From the NCBI GenBank assembly GCA_038749595.1, contig JBCDHW010000006.1:1-64000 (forward strand): DNA of 64,000 nucleotides, in the 5' to 3' direction. A model generated the notes under the pieces. It was not told where the DNA came from. It ran no database searches and saw only the letters and a list, made by a program, of their open reading frames with translations. This document shows positions 1-7,755 of this stretch, piece after piece (positions within the stretch are counted from its first letter, which is position 1; each line of letters begins with the position of its first letter). The translations under genes were made by a program, and so were the position numbers. The stretch comes from Parvularcula sp038749595. GTDB lineage: Bacteria; Pseudomonadota; Alphaproteobacteria; Caulobacterales; Parvularculaceae.

Positions 1-104
1 GCGGGCATGGCGAAGATCATCGTGAGGGCCGCGAGACAGATGAGCGCATAGACCGCCCACTGACTTGCCTCCTCGGCCCTCAATGATACTTGGGAAGGGT
101 TCAT
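1..104 (-). CDS. Membrane protein, N-terminal fragment cut by the window edge
   Basis: Only the first 34 or so codons are visible; the gene continues beyond position 1. The start ATG at 104 follows a GGAG ribosome-binding sequence at 5-8 bases spacing. The product opens with a short polar stretch (MNPSQVSLRAEEASQ) and then a hydrophobic segment (WAVYALICLAALTMIFAMP), so it is probably an inner-membrane protein. It lies on the element side of the tRNA-Asp integration site, so it may be mobile-element cargo. The family cannot be told from this fragment. Confidence 0.6.
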   Translation of the reverse strand, partial: MNPSQVSLRAEEASQWAVYALICLAALTMIFAMP

Positions 105-483
105 AGCTTTCTCCGTTTCTACGCCGGCGACAGTGCCGACGCCTTCAGGGAAACATGGAGGAGCAATTACGGGCAATACGGATAATACTGAGCAAGTTGC
201 TCAGTGAACGTACATGATGCTCACCATCTGAGCGCCGTGCTCGCGTGAGGCGAATGCGGGTGAAGTGGAACTCATCATGGGGTGTTTCTTTGGTGACGGA
301 GAGACCCCAAGGCTCTCCTACTGAGCATTACGGGCACCAGGCGCGCATACAAAAAAGTCTGACAACGCCGCGGAATGGCCAATCGTTCAGCCGTAAGAGA
401 TTGTTAGAACTGCACCGCTAGCGTTAAGGCTTCAGAAACCAAGCCAACCTGGAGCCCAGCCGATCAAAGAAGCGGGCCGAGCG
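105..483. other. Intergenic region without a recognised feature
   Basis: About 380 bases between the leftward membrane gene and the first rightward gene. It must carry the promoter of the leftward gene, but I see no clear -35/-10 pair, hairpin terminator, repeat or coding frame with a good ribosome-binding site. It belongs to the presumed integrative element. Confidence 0.4.
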
Positions 484-882
484 ATGACGCAGAAGAAGCA
501 TCAGATCCGATTGAGCGGTGATCCTTACTTCCAGGAGTGCCTCCGGAAGGCGCTCGGCATGCTCTGCCGGTTGGAGCTCAGCCACAAAGGCCAGTTCACT
601 GAAGCCGCATCGATCGCTTTGATGCTCATCCCCGCTTCGGAGATCGTGGCGGAGTTCCAAAAGGGCTGCTGCCCCCCAAACGCTCCCCATGCCAAAGCGC
701 CGGACCCGCAATCGATCGATATCACGGGAGAGGCAGCGGGCCATCTCGCCAGGCTTCGGGGCGAGGTGATCCTGCTTGGTGAAACGAGGCTCAACCTCCG
801 CGGGATCGTCCACAACGCCATCTGCGCTCTTGCAAGCAAGAATGATGCCGAGATCCTAGAAAGAATATCGATAATACAATAA
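484..882 (+). CDS. Hypothetical protein, 132 residues
   Basis: A rightward frame of 132 codons from ATG with no strong ribosome-binding site. The product has basic and polar termini and a mildly hydrophobic centre (EAASIALMLIPASEIVAEF), with two adjacent cysteines. I recognise no family. Two overlapping leftward frames of similar length exist. I prefer the rightward frame because it points the same way as the XRE gene that follows and because the helical, charged composition looks protein-like. It sits among integrase-linked genes, where unknown small genes are common. The call is tentative. Confidence 0.4.
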   Translation: MTQKKHQIRLSGDPYFQECLRKALGMLCRLELSHKGQFTEAASIALMLIPASEIVAEFQKGCCPPNAPHAKAPDPQSIDITGEAAGHLARLRGEVILLGETRLNLRGIVHNAICALASKNDAEILERISIIQ

Positions 883-1003
883 GAAAAGGCAAAAATGCCT
901 GATCTTGTTTCAGAACCTGACAAGTCTGACCTACCTGATTCCCTCTTGCCATGCGGGTGGTTTTCTTAGATGATACTTTAGCACAGTTCGTCGGAGAGTA
1001 CGG

Positions 1004-1465
1004 ATGACGGCTCAGTCCCGCGCGTCGAGGGACCTGCTCTGTCAGCGCGCCACCAGAAGCTTTGGAGCCCGCGTCGAGTTCGCACGCAAAAGGCGCGGTT
1101 GGACCCAAAACGACCTTGCCGATGCAATCGGCTGCAGCCGTCACGTCGTGCAGCGCCTGGAAGCTGGCCGGTCCCCTCCCTGCGGGAAGAACATCTTCCT
1201 CTTGGCTGCCGTCCTCGGCGTGTCGCTCAACGAGCCAGAAGATCCGGCAGCAGAACACGCGAACAGCAACAGCGATACCAGTCCGCTTGACCTCACCCGT
1301 GAGGACATCATTGCACTGATCAATTACCGCCTCCGACGAAAACCCAAAGCGCAAACCACCTTCCTCAAAATGATCGACCTCACCCAACGTACGGATGAAG
1401 AGCTCAAACAAGTGTTCCAAGAAGTCTGGGGCGAAGAGATCGCTGTAAGAGATGACGATCAGTGA
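1004..1465 (+). CDS. XRE-family helix-turn-helix regulator
   Basis: A 153-residue DNA-binding protein. Residues about 20-75 form an XRE/Cro-type HTH (RVEFARKRRGWTQNDLADAI, then a recognition helix around SRHVVQRLEAG). The C-terminal half is charged and has no domain I recognise. The ATG follows GGAGAG at good spacing. In an integrative element such a protein usually represses excision or transfer genes, but the target cannot be seen here. The HTH call is firm and the role is inferred from context. Confidence 0.85.
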   Translation: MTAQSRASRDLLCQRATRSFGARVEFARKRRGWTQNDLADAIGCSRHVVQRLEAGRSPPCGKNIFLLAAVLGVSLNEPEDPAAEHANSNSDTSPLDLTREDIIALINYRLRRKPKAQTTFLKMIDLTQRTDEELKQVFQEVWGEEIAVRDDDQ

Positions 1466-1552
1466 CGATTGTCGCTCTTGGCGTAAGCGGGCTTAGCGAT
1501 AAGGTGGGGTGCTTTTCACGCTCAAGGACGGCCGGTCTCCGCGTAAGGAACT

Positions 1553-1750
1553 GTGCTCAACACAAGCTACCCGTCACAATCAACTCGCAAGCCTACCCTC
1601 ACTGAAGGGGATCTCATCCTTGCTCGTCGGCTCGCGGCACGGCTGGTTAAGGATTATGGAGACCCATACTGGCCAATCCTTGTACGGATGAATAGAGAGT
1701 ACGAGGCGAGACGGTCCAGAGCGGACTTGCTGGAAGCTTGCCTTACTTAG
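1553..1750 (+). CDS. Small conserved-type protein next to the integrase
   Basis: A 65-residue protein starting at GTG, preceded by AAGGAA at 5 bases. It is basic and helical (LARRLAARLVKDYGDPYWPI, then NREYEARRSRADLLEACL). This resembles short unnamed proteins that often sit beside integrases in alphaproteobacteria, but I cannot name a family. Its last 8 bases overlap the end of the integrase gene on the other strand, so the two are convergent. Function unknown. Confidence 0.55.
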   Translation: MLNTSYPSQSTRKPTLTEGDLILARRLAARLVKDYGDPYWPILVRMNREYEARRSRADLLEACLT

Positions 1751-3185
1751 CCTCCCACCATCGACCGTTCTCTTCATCAAACCGCTGAAATACCTCTTCC
1801 GAGAAAGGATGGACGATTTTCTCGAGCTCGGCCCTTCGGTAGGCAAGCTCACCTCCATCGCCATACTCAGGGCGTTTCGATTTGTGCCCCATTAGCAAGC
1901 ATCGCAAGCCGAAATCGATGTTGGCCTCTTGCATGCGCTTTTCGAAGGCATGCCTGAACGAATAGACGACATGGGCGTCGGTCTCGAAAAGACCGCGGTT
2001 TCGAAACGCTTTGAGCACGTTAGCTGAAACCAATTCGTTGCGATCAAAGTAGTGAGGGAAACCAAGGGGTGCTCTCCTGGCGGCCTCAAGTGCGACGCCC
2101 ACGAGGGGTATATCTCGCTCCGACGTGTCCGTTTTGACTTCTCGCTTTTTCTCACCAGCCGTCCGTGCTCTGATCGAAATATAGGGAATTGGGTCATTGG
2201 CCCTGATATCATCGGGTTGCAGATTGATGATTTCGCTCGGTCGGCAACCCGTCTCGATGAGCAAGTACGTTATCAACTGGATCTCTGGCCTCAGGCCGAG
2301 CAATGCTCCAGGTCTCAAGATTTTCGTCCGTACCCATACTTCCGAGAATGGCGGAACGTCTTTCTGCGTCTTCTGCTTCACGTACAAGCTTCGGAAAGGA
2401 TTGGGTCGATCCTCATCTCCAATGTGGGAGAAGTACCGCTGGTACATCGTTCGCATATTTCCAATATGGCGGTTGACCGTGTTCGCGGAGAACGGTTTGG
2501 CCTTCGCTCCGGGCTTAGGTGCCATTCTCGATAGCCACCATCGATGGTATTGCAGCGCGTGGTCGCGGGTGATCTCCCGGATCGGCAAATCACCCATCTG
2601 CTCCACAAAGTACGAGACCGATGTCCGCTTCACCTTCTTCCAGGTATACTGCTGATGCTCGGACTTATAGAGGATGTCGGACAACCCGATCTCCTTGACG
2701 TAGAGTTCGAAAACATCGGAGACCCGCAAAATCGGCTCAGGTGCGCCCCCGAGAAAGGCTTCGGCTTTCCTCGGTTCCATCCTATCAGGATCACCACTCT
2801 TTGAAGCCCTTGCGGCCAACAGGCGTTCTACGAGGTCCTCAAGCGTGGCCTCCTCTGCGAGACGTTCAGCCGGGACGTAAGTGAAACCAGCGGCTAGGGC
2901 TTTGGCCTGCGCAGCTTGGTATCGGCGATTGATCGCCTCTTTGATCCGCGGTGCCTCACCACCCTCAGCGTAAGCGCCCATCGCTAGGGCGCTCCAGTAC
3001 TTTTCGTCTTCGGCGGCTTTCAAATCTCGCCTCAGACGAGCTGTCTCAAGCGAGCTCGTCCGAAGAGTTTGTTCGATCCTACCGCGTGTATCGAGATGGG
3101 CGAAGGCGCGAGGAACACGTCTCCGATACCAGTAAACACCGCCGCGTTTCTTCAAGAATTGATCAGTAGGCGTCACGTTTACCAT
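1743..3185 (-). CDS. int: Tyrosine-type site-specific recombinase (phage/island integrase)
   Basis: A full-length 480-residue tyrosine recombinase. The N-terminus (KRGGVYWYRRRVPRAF) has the form seen in the DUF6538 class of integrases. The catalytic domain shows the box I arginine in GCRPSE (about R315), a box II with Y-S-F-R-H in place of the usual H-x-x-R-H (R411, H412), LMGHK (H434) and a likely nucleophile at Y441. It would cut and join DNA at a tRNA attachment site. Its start faces tRNA-Asp 196 bases away, the standard arrangement for an island integrated at a tRNA 3' end. The gene is intact. The ribosome-binding site is weak. Confidence 0.92.
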   Translation of the reverse strand: MVNVTPTDQFLKKRGGVYWYRRRVPRAFAHLDTRGRIEQTLRTSSLETARLRRDLKAAEDEKYWSALAMGAYAEGGEAPRIKEAINRRYQAAQAKALAAGFTYVPAERLAEEATLEDLVERLLAARASKSGDPDRMEPRKAEAFLGGAPEPILRVSDVFELYVKEIGLSDILYKSEHQQYTWKKVKRTSVSYFVEQMGDLPIREITRDHALQYHRWWLSRMAPKPGAKAKPFSANTVNRHIGNMRTMYQRYFSHIGDEDRPNPFRSLYVKQKTQKDVPPFSEVWVRTKILRPGALLGLRPEIQLITYLLIETGCRPSEIINLQPDDIRANDPIPYISIRARTAGEKKREVKTDTSERDIPLVGVALEAARRAPLGFPHYFDRNELVSANVLKAFRNRGLFETDAHVVYSFRHAFEKRMQEANIDFGLRCLLMGHKSKRPEYGDGGELAYRRAELEKIVHPFSEEVFQRFDEENGRWWEAK

Positions 3186-3220
3186 CGTCTAACCCCGCGC
3201 AGGCTGGGTTAGGCGCGGAC

Positions 3221-3283
3221 ATTGGGGGACAGTCTGCGACAAGGGCAGGCGCGCGCCTAGGGAGACAATTGGGGGACAATCTG
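3221..3283. repeat. Direct repeat ATTGGGGGACA(G/A)TCTG, two copies
   Basis: A 16-base unit occurs at 3221-3236 and again at 3268-3283 with a single mismatch, 47 bases apart. It lies between the integrase start and the tRNA 3' end. Related GGGAGACAA sequences flank the second copy. Repeats in this position often serve as arm-type sites for an integrase or excisionase, which is my inference here. Confidence 0.6.
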
Positions 3284-3303
3284 GGAGACAAAAACCCAGG
3301 TTT

Positions 3304-3315
3304 TGGCGCGAGTGA
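3304..3315. repeat. Extra copy of the tRNA-Asp 3' end (possible attachment core)
   Basis: The 12 bases TGGCGCGAGTGA are identical to 3381-3392, the last 12 bases of the tRNA-Asp gene including CCA, in the same orientation and 77 bases away. The identity begins exactly at the CCA end. This suggests an attachment core or the scar of an earlier integration, not chance. An inverted repeat AAAACC/GGTTTT lies just before it. Confidence 0.55.
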
Positions 3316-3380
3316 AACCACCAAGCAGATCGCTTGGTCAATGATTTCAAGTCTTTAGCGGAGCACCATTCCGAGAGAAA

Positions 3381-3457
3381 TGGCGCGAGTGACGGGGCTC
3401 GAACCCGCGACCTCCGGCGTGACAGGCCGGCACTCTAACCAACTGAGCTACACCCGC
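3381..3457 (-). tRNA. tRNA-Asp (anticodon GTC)
   Basis: Reading the minus strand gives a complete 77-base cloverleaf. The acceptor strand GCGGGTG pairs with CACTCGC. There is a D-arm with AGCTCAGTTGGTTAGAG, an anticodon loop CTGTCAC with GTC, a T-arm GCGGGTTCGAGCCCCGT, a discriminator G and an encoded CCA. GTC reads Asp codons. Its 3' end borders the integrative element and the 12-base core is repeated 77 bases away, so it is the likely integration target; the tRNA itself is intact. Confidence 0.96.
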
Positions 3458-3698
3458 GCGCGCCCACCATATCACGGGGGCGAGCCGCGGCGTTAGAGGG
3501 CGAATGCGGCGTGGTCAAGCGCGTTCTTGAGCAGCAGCGGGTCTTCCGATCACTTTTCGTTCGGCGAAGGACTGCTCCCAATCCGTTGCAGACAAGCACT
3601 TTACCGCCGACCTCGTTGCAGTTCGCCGAGAGTTTCGGTTGACGAGAATTTTTTCCACCGCAGGTGACATCCCCGCCCCTCGCACCTAGAGAGCCGAA

Positions 3699-4367
3699 AT
3701 GACGATCATCAACCGGACCTGGGGCTTCATTTTCGTGCATATCCCCAAGACGGGCGGCACGTCGATTGCCCATGCGCTCTCGCCTCTTTGTACGTGGCAG
3801 GATATTGAGCTTGGCGGTACCCGGTACGGCGAAAAAATGCACCAGGCCTTTGGTCTGAAGCATCGGATTTGGAAGCACAGCTTTGCGAGCGAAATCCGCG
3901 ACGTGGTCGGACGGGGGACGTGGGGAAGCATGACCAGCTTTGCGCTGGTGCGGGACCCCGTGGAGCGGACACTCTCCACCTTCCGGTATCTGCGCCATCA
4001 CCGCAGCCACTACAGCTTTATGGATGACATCACCTCGATCGACGCGCTGCTGATGTCGCCCCACTGGAGCGAGCATGGACCAGATCGGATGTTTCTACCG
4101 CAAACGCGGTATCTGTGCCGTGGTCCGGACAACGACCTGTTGGTCGATTACGTCATCCGGCTTGAAGACCTCGACGAGCGGATCCAACCGCTCCTGAACG
4201 ACATTGGCATTCCGCGCTCAAAAATCGCGAAACTTGTTTTCGAACAGAAGAACACTTCCCCCCGGCTGGAAGAGGATGAGCTGGAACCGAGGCACCTCGA
4301 GATGATTGCGGAGCGGTACGCCGATGATTATCAAATCCTCGGATATCCGCCTCCGATCCTGGCGTAA
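3699..4367 (+). CDS. Sulfotransferase family protein
   Basis: A 222-residue protein of the Sulfotransfer_2-like group, which moves sulfate from PAPS to carbohydrate or other acceptors. The PAPS 5'-phosphosulfate loop is visible near residues 14-22 (HIPKTGGTS) and the 3'-phosphate motif further on (LVRDPVERTLSTF). There is no signal peptide or membrane segment, so a soluble cytoplasmic enzyme is expected. It is followed 70 bases later by a GT-D-type glycosyltransferase. The pair may decorate a surface polysaccharide; that role is inferred from the neighbour only and the acceptor is unknown. Confidence 0.82.
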   Translation: MTIINRTWGFIFVHIPKTGGTSIAHALSPLCTWQDIELGGTRYGEKMHQAFGLKHRIWKHSFASEIRDVVGRGTWGSMTSFALVRDPVERTLSTFRYLRHHRSHYSFMDDITSIDALLMSPHWSEHGPDRMFLPQTRYLCRGPDNDLLVDYVIRLEDLDERIQPLLNDIGIPRSKIAKLVFEQKNTSPRLEEDELEPRHLEMIAERYADDYQILGYPPPILA

Positions 4368-4437
4368 AAACGACGCTAACTGATGATTTTCCGATCAGCC
4401 GCCGAAGCTGGACATCGGACGGACGAAAGCAAACGAT

Positions 4438-5760
4438 GTGACCCAGTTTCATACTGTTACGTTTACGGATCATGAGATTAAGGGCGCTCAATTCGCTCGA
4501 CCAGTAGCTCTCTCGAAACTCGCGATCGCTAACAAATTTTCAAAGGCAAATGAGCCGCGCCAAAACATCGTTATCCGGATGATCATGCAGCTCCGGCAAC
4601 CGCTGCGTGGTAGCAACGTCAAGGTGATGCTCCGGCGCGGCGGTGTGACACTGGCGGAGAGGATCCTCTCTCGATACGGCGAGACCGAGCTGACCTTTCG
4701 GATCAGCTCCTCGACGAAGCCTACGGAGGTCGAGGTCTTTGTCGATGCTGACCTAACGTTTGGAGTTCCCCTGACGAACCCTAAGAGTAATCGGCTCATG
4801 GCCGTGCACTGCGAGATTGTTGACGCGCGCTTGGAGCCCATTGATTTCGGGCTGCGTGGCCAGCTTACCAGCTTCGCAATCGACACTGCGGAGAAACTGG
4901 GCCTGCGCGGTGTTTATGTCTCGGAAGACAGGGCGCGGGAAGCTGCAAATACGTTATCGGACCTACTTCGAGAGGAGCGTCCGTTCTCCGTCATCCGCCT
5001 CGGTGACGGGGAAGGCCGTATTCTGGGGTACCCGGACTATTTTTCCGACTCGGAAATTGCCACCCAGGTCCTGTACTACCACTTCGGCCCACAAGCGATG
5101 ACGGATGTCAGGGCGATGCATGGTGACCGATGGGTCCAGCATGCAACAAGCGATCTTCGCCAGATGCTCTACAACGCTATGGTGAATGCGGATAATATTG
5201 GCCTGCCGGTCTACGACTTTTTCCGTAACATGGATGACGGCGTCACTTCCGGGATGATTGGGTATGGATGTGCGACGTACACGGCGTTACCGCTTTTCCC
5301 AGAAAAACCAGTACTCGGTTACATTGGCACGAACTACTTCCAACAGCTCGGGCAAGGACCACACTTCTACCCAGCAATCTGCACGGCGGCGAAGAAGACT
5401 TTTCTTGTCGGCCCGTGGGACCTTCGCGAGGGTTTAGGTGACGCTTTAGGCGTCAATGACCTGCAATACATCGAAGTCCCTCGGCACTTTACCTGGTCCG
5501 AAGGTGCAGGCGTTGGTCAGTATCCGCACCTTTACAAAATCGTCGAGAACAAAATAAGGCGGCTCGGGAACCTCGGGGGGCAGCTGTTCCTTGTCGGTGC
5601 TGGCATTCTCGCGAAACACTATTGTGAAGTCATTCGCCAACATGGCGGTGTGGCCCTCGACATCGGTTCGGTTTTTGACTCATGGGCGAAAGAAGGACTG
5701 CCTTACGCAGTCCGAAACAATGCGCGCGTGAACTTCGAAGTGCTCAAGAAAAAAAGCTGA
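4438..5760 (+). CDS. GT-D-type glycosyltransferase-like protein
   Basis: A 440-residue protein starting at GTG. The N-terminal 140 residues look beta-rich and unassigned. The C-terminal domain carries RLGDGEG near residue 187, with the D-x-E motif of the GT-D fold, and a late block with LFLVGAGILAKHYCEVI followed by DIGSVFDSW, typical of GT-D enzymes that extend surface glycans. The sugar donor and acceptor cannot be told. With the sulfotransferase upstream it may form a small surface-glycan module. The fold assignment is fairly good; the specificity is unknown. Confidence 0.68.
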   Translation: MTQFHTVTFTDHEIKGAQFARPVALSKLAIANKFSKANEPRQNIVIRMIMQLRQPLRGSNVKVMLRRGGVTLAERILSRYGETELTFRISSSTKPTEVEVFVDADLTFGVPLTNPKSNRLMAVHCEIVDARLEPIDFGLRGQLTSFAIDTAEKLGLRGVYVSEDRAREAANTLSDLLREERPFSVIRLGDGEGRILGYPDYFSDSEIATQVLYYHFGPQAMTDVRAMHGDRWVQHATSDLRQMLYNAMVNADNIGLPVYDFFRNMDDGVTSGMIGYGCATYTALPLFPEKPVLGYIGTNYFQQLGQGPHFYPAICTAAKKTFLVGPWDLREGLGDALGVNDLQYIEVPRHFTWSEGAGVGQYPHLYKIVENKIRRLGNLGGQLFLVGAGILAKHYCEVIRQHGGVALDIGSVFDSWAKEGLPYAVRNNARVNFEVLKKKS

Positions 5761-5771
5761 TTGTCGCCGAA

Positions 5772-6071
5772 CTATGTCAACAGGCGCTCGTCTGTCGCGG
5801 CTTCCGATTTCTTCGCTCCGCGCAATTCGGCGATGGCGATGAGGGTTAGGGTTGGGACGAAACCGTCGAGCATATCGAACGGCAGATTGGCCAATTCCCA
5901 TAATTGAAACAAGCCCTTCCAACCGAACATCATCACGGCGACGACGCTGAGCACTGCGTCGAAGAGGGCTCCTGGACCGGGCACGGGAATAAGGCCGACC
6001 GCCAAGTCCGCGGCGTCAAAGATCATGGCAATCACCAACTTGATGGTGGCAGTACGGACCGATGTGGCCAT
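5772..6071 (-). CDS. Small integral membrane protein
   Basis: A 99-residue protein with two or three hydrophobic segments (IKLVIAMIFDAADLAVGLIPVPGPG, ALFDAVLSVVAVMMFGW and a C-terminal LTLIAIAEL). Its ATG overlaps the TAA stop of the alpha/beta hydrolase by one base, so the two are translationally coupled. It is convergent with the glycosyltransferase gene. I recognise no named family and the function is unknown. Confidence 0.7.
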   Translation of the reverse strand: MATSVRTATIKLVIAMIFDAADLAVGLIPVPGPGALFDAVLSVVAVMMFGWKGLFQLWELANLPFDMLDGFVPTLTLIAIAELRGAKKSEAATDERLLT

Positions 6072-6979
6072 TAGTGACGCTCCAAAAACCGACGCAGCGC
6101 CCCTATAAAATCGGTGAATTGGTCATGGTGCAACCAGTGACCTGCATTTTCGAACTCAATGAGTTCTGCATTGGTGAACATGTCCATGCGCCCGTCGTCT
6201 TTAGGGCTGGTGGCCCAGCTGTCGCGTCCGTACATTAGCAGGACCGGCGCCCGGATCTCACGATAAACCTGTCCGTACTCGGATGGAGGGGACGGGCGGA
6301 CTGGCATAAAGCCCATGGCCGGGTCGTGCTTCCACGCCCAGCCCTCTGAACACGGACGAAGGGCGTGGCGGGCCAAGTGCTCCGCTTGCTCCTGTGCCAA
6401 TTGCGGGTGAAGTGCGACGAGGCGTTTCATGCCTTCCTCTTGGGTTTCGAAAACCCGCGGCTTGCGTTTTGCCACGGTCAGGCGGCGCTGAACCGCCTCG
6501 CCCATCCGCGCCGCCATCGGTTTATTGACCAGCTGATCGTAGCGATCTTGACTGAAGCCCAAGCCCTCAATGGATACGACGCTCCGTACACGGTTTGGCA
6601 AAGCGGCGGCAAAGTTGAGCGCAAGATTGCCGCCCCACGAGTGACCGACGACGTGGATGGGCATCGTCTGGCCCTGCGCCTCAAGATGCTCGACGATGGC
6701 GGCCATATCGGCAACCATATCGACCGTATCGTACCCGCCGCCCAGCGGGTTTTCACTGTCGCCATGACCGCGCAAGTCGGGTACCGCCAGGCAATAGTCC
6801 GTGCGCAGTGCCTCGACGGTCCAGTCCCAGCTGCGCCCATGGTCTTTGCCCCCATGCTGGAGCAACACGAGCGGCTTGTGCGGATCACCCCAGATACGGA
6901 GTTTGAGGCCAAGACCGAACGGTCTGATCATCTCTTCACGGAGCAATTGATCGTCGGGAAGCGGCGGGACAACGGACAA
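6071..6979 (-). CDS. Alpha/beta hydrolase
   Basis: A 302-residue cytoplasmic hydrolase with a complete catalytic set: oxyanion motif QHGG near residue 41, nucleophile elbow GHSWGG with S114, an acidic residue in YGRDSW and a late histidine in AGHWLHH (about H281). The substrate is unknown; the overall pattern resembles epoxide-hydrolase or esterase relatives. I take the TTG start at 6979 because GAGGG lies 7 bases upstream; it begins directly after the gpmA stop codon. It is the middle gene of a gpmA-hydrolase-membrane-protein operon. Confidence 0.85.
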   Translation of the reverse strand: MSVVPPLPDDQLLREEMIRPFGLGLKLRIWGDPHKPLVLLQHGGKDHGRSWDWTVEALRTDYCLAVPDLRGHGDSENPLGGGYDTVDMVADMAAIVEHLEAQGQTMPIHVVGHSWGGNLALNFAAALPNRVRSVVSIEGLGFSQDRYDQLVNKPMAARMGEAVQRRLTVAKRKPRVFETQEEGMKRLVALHPQLAQEQAEHLARHALRPCSEGWAWKHDPAMGFMPVRPSPPSEYGQVYREIRAPVLLMYGRDSWATSPKDDGRMDMFTNAELIEFENAGHWLHHDQFTDFIGALRRFLERH

Positions 6980-7693
6980 CTAGAAACCCTCTGGCAGGGG
7001 CTTTGCGCGGTCGGCATCAAGATAACGGGCCGACAGCGGCTTAAGGCCCTCATCAAGCTCGATAAGAAGCGGATTTCCTGTCGGAATTTCGATTCCGGGG
7101 ATCGCTTCATCGCTAACAGCGAAGAGGACTTTGACCAGGGCACGGAGCGAGTTTCCGTGCGCCGCGATGATGAAGCTCTGCCCGTGCCGCAAAGCGGGGG
7201 CAATCGCTTGCTCCCAATACGGCTCGACTCGATCGAGTGTCAACTTGAGACTTTCCGTCTTCGGAACATCGACGCCCGCGTAACGACGATCCGTAAGCGA
7301 AGGAAAGGGAGACGGATCATCTAGAACAGGCGGCGGCGTATCATAGCTGCGCCGCCAGATGTGGACCTGATCATCACCGTGCTTTTCGCGCGTCTCTTGT
7401 TTATCGAGCCCGGTGAGGCCGCCGTAATGGCGCTCGTTCAAGCGCCAGTCTTTGATCACGGGAAGCCAGCTCTCGCCCATTTCGTCGAGAGCGAGGTTCA
7501 GTGTGCGGATCGCTCGGGTCTGGACCGACGTGAAGCATCCGTCGAAGGTGACCCCAGCCTGTTTGAGCAGGTGCCCCGCTTTCTTGGCCTCGGCCTCGCC
7601 TTTCTCGGTGAGGTTGACATCGACCCAGCCGGTAAAGCGGTTCTCTAGGTTCCACTGCGACTGGCCGTGGCGAAGGAAAGCAAGCGTAGGCAT
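6980..7693 (-). CDS. gpmA: 2,3-bisphosphoglycerate-dependent phosphoglycerate mutase
   Basis: A 237-residue glycolytic enzyme that interconverts 3- and 2-phosphoglycerate. It has the LRHGQS motif with the phosphorylated H9, the acid/base E87 in RLNERHYGGLTG and the second histidine H179 in IIAAHGNSLRAL, all as in the dPGM family and at normal length. The ATG is preceded by GAGGAG. It heads a leftward operon with a hydrolase and a membrane protein. Confidence 0.95.
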   Translation of the reverse strand: MPTLAFLRHGQSQWNLENRFTGWVDVNLTEKGEAEAKKAGHLLKQAGVTFDGCFTSVQTRAIRTLNLALDEMGESWLPVIKDWRLNERHYGGLTGLDKQETREKHGDDQVHIWRRSYDTPPPVLDDPSPFPSLTDRRYAGVDVPKTESLKLTLDRVEPYWEQAIAPALRHGQSFIIAAHGNSLRALVKVLFAVSDEAIPGIEIPTGNPLLIELDEGLKPLSARYLDADRAKPLPEGF

Positions 7694-7755
7694 GACGGTC
7701 TCCTCAAAACGTGGCGAGCAGATAACCCGCGCTTGGGAAAAGCGCCAGCCTTGGG

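Larger units (their letters stand above)
1..3392. mobile_element. Integrative element end at tRNA-Asp (other end outside the window)
   Basis: The region from the left edge to the tRNA-Asp 3' end has the layout of an integrated island: tRNA, attachment region, integrase, XRE regulator and small unknown genes. No second copy of the tRNA 3' end is visible farther left inside the window, so the distal attachment site probably lies before position 1. Genes to the right of the tRNA are taken as chromosome backbone. The element's total size and class cannot be told. Confidence 0.55.

Noticed and set aside
3435..4076. A 213-codon leftward frame opposite the sulfotransferase
   Set aside because: It overlaps the tRNA promoter side and the sulfotransferase, which has clear PAPS-binding motifs. 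It shows no domain and no ribosome-binding site.
6365..7324. A long rightward frame (319 codons) across the hydrolase and gpmA genes
   Set aside because: Both opposite-strand genes carry complete active-site motifs, so this is the complementary shadow of high-GC coding sequence.
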